Of a stretch of 64,000 nucleotides of DNA, positions 43,010 to 49,934 are shown piece after piece. How positions within the stretch are numbered: the stretch's first letter is position 1; each line of letters begins with the position of its first letter. A model generated the notes under the pieces. The model saw nothing but the letters and a program-made list of their open reading frames with translations. It had not been told where the DNA came from and ran no database searches. Location: contig CM032228.1 of assembly GCA_019009955.1 (NCBI GenBank), forward strand, positions 8,104,501-8,168,500, given 5' to 3'. Position numbers and translations under genes: made by a program. Origin of the DNA: Riptortus pedestris (Eukaryota; Arthropoda; Insecta; Hemiptera; Alydidae).

Positions 43010-46000
43010 ATTACACACCGATTATATCAGATGCTTAGGTAGTATTATCAGATATAATAGGTGTGTTGGATATTACACACCGATTATATCAGATGCTTAG
43101 GTAGTATTATCAGATATAATAGGTGTGTTGGATATTACACACCGATTATATCAGATGCTTAGGTAGTATTATCAGATATAATAGGTGTGTTGGATATTAC
43201 ACACCGATTATATCAGATGCTTAGGTAGTATTATCAGACAAAATAAGTGTGTTGGATATTACACACCGATTATATCAGATGCTTAGGTAGTATTATCAGA
43301 TATAATAGGTGTGTTGGATATTACACACCGATTATATCAGATGCTTAGGTAGTATTATAAGATATAATAGGCGTGTTGGATATAGCACAGCATGTATATC
43401 AGATGCTTAGGTAGTATTATCAGATATAATAGGTGTGTTGGATATTACACACCGATTATATCAGATGCTTAGGTAGTATTATAAGATATAATAGGCGTGT
43501 TGGATATAGCACAGCATGTATATCAGATGTTTAGGTAGTATTATCAGGCAGAATAGGCGTGTTGGATATAGCACAGCATGTATATCAGATACTTACGTAG
43601 TAGTATCAGACATAATAGGCGTGTTGGATATAGCACAGCATGTATATCAGATACTTACGTAGTAGTATCAGACAGAATAGGCGTGTTGGATATAGCACAG
43701 CATGTATATCAGATACTTACGTAGTAGTATCAGACAGAATAGGCGTGTTGGATATAGCACAGCATGTATATCAGATACTTACGTAGTACTATCAGACAGA
43801 ATAGGCGTGTTGGATATAGCACAGCATGTATATCAGATACTTACGTAGTAGTATCAGACAGAATAGGCGTGTTGGATATAGCACAGCATGTATATCAGAT
43901 ACTTACGTAGTAGTATCAGGCAGAATAGGCGTGTTGGATATAGCACAGCATGTATATCAGATACTTACGTAGTAGTATCAGACAGAATAGGCGTGTTGGA
44001 TATAGCACAGCATGTATATCAGATACTTACGTAGTAGTATCAGACATAATAGGCGTGTTGGATATAGCACAGCATGTATATCAGATACTTACGTAGTAGT
44101 ATCAGACAGAATAGGCGTGTTGGATATAGCACAGCATGTATATCAGATACTTACGTAGTAGTATCAGACAGAATAGGCGTGTTGGATATAGCACAGCATG
44201 TATATCAGATACTTACGTAGTAGTATCAGACAGAATAGGTGTGTTGGATATAGCACAGCATGTATATGAGATACTTACGTAGTAGTATCAGACAGAATAG
44301 GCGTGTTGGATATAGCACTCCATCCAGACTCTGGTAGCAATTCCAGTTGGAAATCTGCTCTGAATGACGGCTCGTCGAAACAGGGAAATGCTTTCCTTGC
44401 GCCGGAATTTTCAAACTGGGTGCTCGCCAAGAACCTGAAACATTTAGTGTAACAGTGTAAGACTGTATATCTGAAGTAAGTGGTAGTGATAATCTAGAAT
44501 AGCCAAAGCGTATAAAGAAGGAAATACGCCTTGGAGTGAACATAGCTTTAACGGTCTAAACTAGATTTAGAAGTAATAGATGGGCGAAATAAATACAATG
44601 AGGAGATGCTTAAATGTGGTAGGCCTGACCAGCTGAGGTGTTGGGATGACCAGCTGAGGGGTAGGCATGACCAGCTGAGGAGGAGGGATGACCAGCTGAG
44701 GGGTAGGGATGACCAGCTGAGGAGGAGGGATGACCAGCTGAGGGGTAGGGATGACCAGCTGAGGAGGAGGGATGACCAGCTGAGGAGGAGGCATGACCAG
44801 CTGAGGGTTGGGGATGACCATCTGAGGGGTTGGGATGACCATCTGAGGGGTAGGGATGACCAGCTGAGGGGTAGGGATGACCAGCTGAGGGGTAGGGATG
44901 ACCAGCTGAGGGGTAGGGATGACCAGCTGAGGGGTAGGGATGACCAGCTGAGGGGTAGGGATGACCAGCTGAGGGGTAGGGATGACCAGCTGAGGAGGAG
45001 GGATGACCAGCTGAGGGGTAGGGATGACCAGCTGAGGGGTAGGCATGACCAGCTGAGGGGTAGGCATGACCAGCTGAGGGGTTGGGATGACCAGCTGAAG
45101 GGGTAGGGATGACCAGCTGAGGGGTAGACCTGACCAGCTGAGGGGTAGGTCACCAGCTGAGGGGTAGGGATGACCAGCTGATGGGTAGGGATGACCAGCT
45201 GAGGGGGAGGGATGTCCAGCTGAGGGGTAGGCCAGACCAGCGGAGGCGGAGGCATGACCAGCTGAGGGGGTGGCATGACCAGCTGAGGGGGAGGGATGAC
45301 CAGCTGAGGGGTAGGGATGACCAGCTGAGGGGTAGGCCTGACCAGCTGAGGGGTAGACCTGACCAGCTGAGGGGTAGGCCTGACCAGCTGAGGGGTAGAC
45401 CTGACCAGCTGAGGGGTAGGCCTGACCAGCTGAGGGGTAGGCCTGACCAGCTGAGGGGTAGACCTGACCAGCTGAGGGGTAGGCCTGACCAGCTGAGGGG
45501 TAGCCCTGACCAGCTGAGGGGTAGGCCTGACCAGCTGAGGGGTAGGTCACCAGCTGAGGGGTAGGTCTCACCAGCTGTGGGGTAGGCCAGACCAGCTGAG
45601 GGGTCTCACATGTTAGTTTATCCATTGTGCTTGTTTGTTCTATACACCTATCACATGTTAGCTAATCCATTGTACTTGTGTGTTCTATACACCTATCACA
45701 TGTTAGCTAATCCATTGTACTTGTGTGTTCTATACACCTATCACGTTAGCTAATCCATTGTACTTGTGTGTTCTATACACCTATCATATGTTAGCTAATC
45801 CAATGTGTGTGTGTTCTATACACCTATCACATGTTAGCTAATCCATTGTACATGTGTGTTCTATACACCTATCATATGTTAGCTAATCCAATGTGTGTGT
45901 GTTCTATACACCTATCACATGTTAGCTAATCCATTGTACTTGTGTGTTCTATACACCTATCACATGTTAGCTAATCCATTGTACTTGTGTGTTCTATACA

Positions 46001-48732
46001 CCTATCACATGTTAGCTAATCCATTGTACTTGTGTGTTCTATACACCTATCACATGTTAGCTAATCCATTGTACTTGTGTGCTATATAAATATCATATGT
46101 TAGCTTATCTATTGTACACTGTTACTCTATATACCTATCATATGTAAATACATTACCTTTCATTTCCGTTGTATATGTAACTGCTGCGATAGAAGCCAGA
46201 CAGGTCACTTCTTAAGTCCCCCTTGAAGTCAACGGTGTAATCTACACTTGTTTCCGGCGAGATGGTTTCAAGGGTGTACACCTTGAATCTATTTCCTTTC
46301 TGCTTTCCAATATAGTCCAGCTTTTCCGTCCCTTTCATTAAGCCATTTTGATTATCGGCAATGTTCAAACCTTCGCTGTTCAAATAAAACTCGTCGGTGT
46401 TATTCATCACCAAGGTAATCTTCAGAGTTCCTAACGATAAATGTATTGAAGAATGTCAGAAGAAAATAAATACTAATTAATGTCTGTTAAATATTCTATA
46501 ATATTAAAACTTTATTGTTTCTAATATTTTGTATTTTAATTCTATTTCCATTTTATTTTCTATTGTTGTTGTCCATTCTAAGAACACAAATCAGAATAGT
46601 CCATCACGCAGGGGCTGCGTGAACAATGCAGATTTCCCTCGAGAAGGTTTACAATAGATAAATCTACATACTGGTAAAACCACCGTGAATATTAAGTGAA
46701 TAATTATAAACTGTAAAGAGAAATCTGTCAGCCAATTTACAGGTTCATAATCTCTACAATGGAAAGTGACTGAATTTGTAAATAAACAGGCCAGCTAACC
46801 TCCCAGAACTGAATATTATATTTTATTTTATTAAGAATATTACAGCCTGCATTTAAATGTATTTGGTAATGTGTGATATGTACAATGCAATAGTTCCTCC
46901 ATCATTCTCGACAGTAGCTATACCCCTTCAGCAGAATGAGAGGAGCAGCACCTCCCTGCCTGGCAAGGAAGTCAACAGCTAAGGAGGAATGGCACTTGAT
47001 AAGAAAATAGCCACTGCTATCACTTCACTTTACACTGCTATAGGAGACCTCTGGGCCATTGTCTCTTGGCGAGGGGAATATGGATGAGTGGTACTGGAAA
47101 GGGCTAGCACTTCTGGATTAGGATGATTGGATAGCCTGCTGAGGAATTGTCTGAATCTTAAGGGAATTATGTCCTTTTCAAATGGGGTATTAAGATCTTT
47201 ATGGAGGGTGTGGCTTGTAACATAATATGGAGCATCTACTATGGTGCACAGGATGCGTCTGATGTTCGAAGTTTTTGCTGTAGCCCACACTTGTATTTTG
47301 TATGTCCATATTGGGTTTAGTAGTAACTTGTATATTGGTAGTTTGTTTTCGGTAGACAAGTGAGACCTTCTGTTTAGCAGTCCATAAAGTTGCCCCAATA
47401 GTCTATTTAGTTCCTTTTTTTTTATTATTGTCTGGGATGTCTTTTAATTACTGTCTCCAAGTAAGTTTGTTGTCCAAATGAAGTCCAAGGTATCGTACAC
47501 AATCTGTTAGTGGTAAAAGAATATTGTTGAAATGAACAGGAGTACAGGAACTTCGCCGGAGGAAAAAGTGATATGCTGAGATTTGTTTTCGTTTATCTTG
47601 ATGCGTCACGCATTGCACCATTTTTCAATATCGGTTAGGTGGAATTGGAGATTCTTCGAAGCAGTAGTTGAAGATCGGATGACAGGATTGTTGTGTCATC
47701 TGCATAGGTAGCTAGTAGAGTTGTTGGTGATGTAGGGATGTCTGATGTGTATATGAGATACAGTAGTGGTCCTAGGCCACTGCCCTGGGCAACTCCTGCA
47801 TGATGGTGATGTAGGGATGTCTGATGTGTATATGAGATACAGTAGTGGTCCTAGGCCACTGCCCTGGGCAACTCCTGCATGATGGTGATGTAGGGATGTC
47901 TGATGTGTATATGAGATACAGTAGTGGTCCTAGGCCACTGCCCTGGGCAACTCCTGCATAGGTAGCTAGGAGTGTTGATGGTGATGTAGGGATGTCTGAT
48001 GTGTATATGAGATACAGTAGTGGTCCTAGGCCACTGCCCTGGGCAACTCCTGCATCCACAGGATAGTAGTCTGAATATTCATTTCCTTGACGGACTCAAA
48101 AAAATCTGTTGGAAAGATAGGATTTAAGGATTAGGTAGAAGGTGCTGGGAAGGAGTAGCTTGAGCTTGTAGAGTAATCCATCATGCCAAACCTTGCCAAA
48201 GGCTTGCGCTACATCAAGAAAGGCTGACGTGCAATGCTCTTTTCGCTCGATAGATGCAGATATGTGATCTACAACGCGAAGGCATTGCTGTACTGTTGAA
48301 TGGCGAGAGCGAAATCCGAATTGATGGGAAGGAAGGGTGTTTTGGGAGAATACACCGAACGTTGTTACATATATCTCACAAAGTAAAAGTTCAATATAAT
48401 ATTTGGTATTTAACATTGTAATGAAGTGGTCCATGATGTAATACGTTATTATTAGTAAGAAATCAGTAGGAGTGGGGGTTTACTGAAACCCGAAAACTCT
48501 AAACTCCCAACACTTATACATTATTCAATTTGCAATAAGATTGGTTCTATTCAATTTTTCGATCCGACGTACAGTAGCGGATACCTTAAACACTCCCTAT
48601 CACTGACCTGGTCTCAGCCATTAACTAACTTGATCTTTCTTTTTACATTAAACTATTATTAAGTATTTAACTATTAAACATCAAGTTTGGCAACGATCAA
48701 ACTAAATTGCGGCCGCTGGAGCATTAATCTTA

Positions 48733-48797
<65 letters not shown>

Positions 48798-49898
48798 GTA
48801 ACCTCTGTCTGTATATCTTTTTCACGAAATTTCACGATACTTTTTCGTCATAGACACCATAACTGCATTTTGTTTCCATTCAATTCAATTACCATTAATT
48901 CTTCCATGATTATAAGCTATATTGAAATTTTTAGGTTTGAACGGGAGTGGGGGTTATAAGGGAGGCCTGAAATAAAAATTCGTGATATTTCATTGTCTCA
49001 TTGTTTTTCGGCAAACGTGCACATAACAAAAGTTGTTTACTTTGTTATTTAGAGTAACTTTTGTTTTATACATTTGTTCGGGAACAATGTATGAAGCAAG
49101 TAATTTTCGTAGAAATATTGATATGCTCAAAAACTCTTTCCAATATGAACTACCAGGTACCTCACCTGGAAAAATTAATTCAAATCTAAGTTAATATTTT
49201 GTCGTCAATAACTGAAATCTATGCATAATGCACAGGAGACGGGAAATATGCAGGACAGTGAAGTATTCCATAAAAAATTATTTTATTATTAACAAATCCA
49301 CAGCAATGACGGGTATAAACCCTAAACACTGGGACGGGGAAATGTCAAAATATTGTGCAAATTAAAGCCTTGCCAAAAAAATACCTTCACAATTCAGCCT
49401 CAAATGAATTCCCGGACGAAGCCGGGTATCTGAGCTAGTATATATATATATATAAAATTGTAACCTCTGTCTTCACATTGATTTTTTTCACGAAATTTCA
49501 CGATAACTTTTCGTTTCACGTGTCATAGTCATCATAACTGCATTTTGTTTCTTTGGTGTCTGTTTGTTTGTTACCTTTTCACGCATAAACGGCTGAACCG
49601 AATTTTATGAAACTTGACTTAAGGCTATGCTCATATTCTCTGAGACGAACAGGAGTGGGGGGGGGGTTATAAGGGAGGCCTAAAATTAAAAATATCGATA
49701 TTTTGTTTCGTATTGATTTTTTGGTAAATATGCACATGACAAAAGTTGTTTTTTTTTTTATATTTAGAGTAACTTTTGTTATGAAAACTTTTGAAGTATA
49801 CTTTAGTATAAATGAGGTGCTAAAAACTATAGCGGGAGTCAACAATATTTTTCATATAGCTTAAATGAATTCCCGGGAGAAGCCGGGTACCTTAGCTA

Positions 49899-49934
<36 letters not shown>

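Noticed and set aside
43005..44330. CRISPR-like repeat array
   Set aside because: Eukaryotic context, contiguous 62-bp repeats with no unique spacers.
44548..45625. 242- and 352-codon repeat proteins (PQLVIPT or DDQLRGR units)
   Set aside because: The 21-bp period keeps every frame open on both strands; the array is inside intron 2 of the APN gene, and no start, signal or homology supports it.
45895..46089. Open frame with [15 protein letters not shown] repeats
   Set aside because: Product of a 45-bp minisatellite whose period is a multiple of three.
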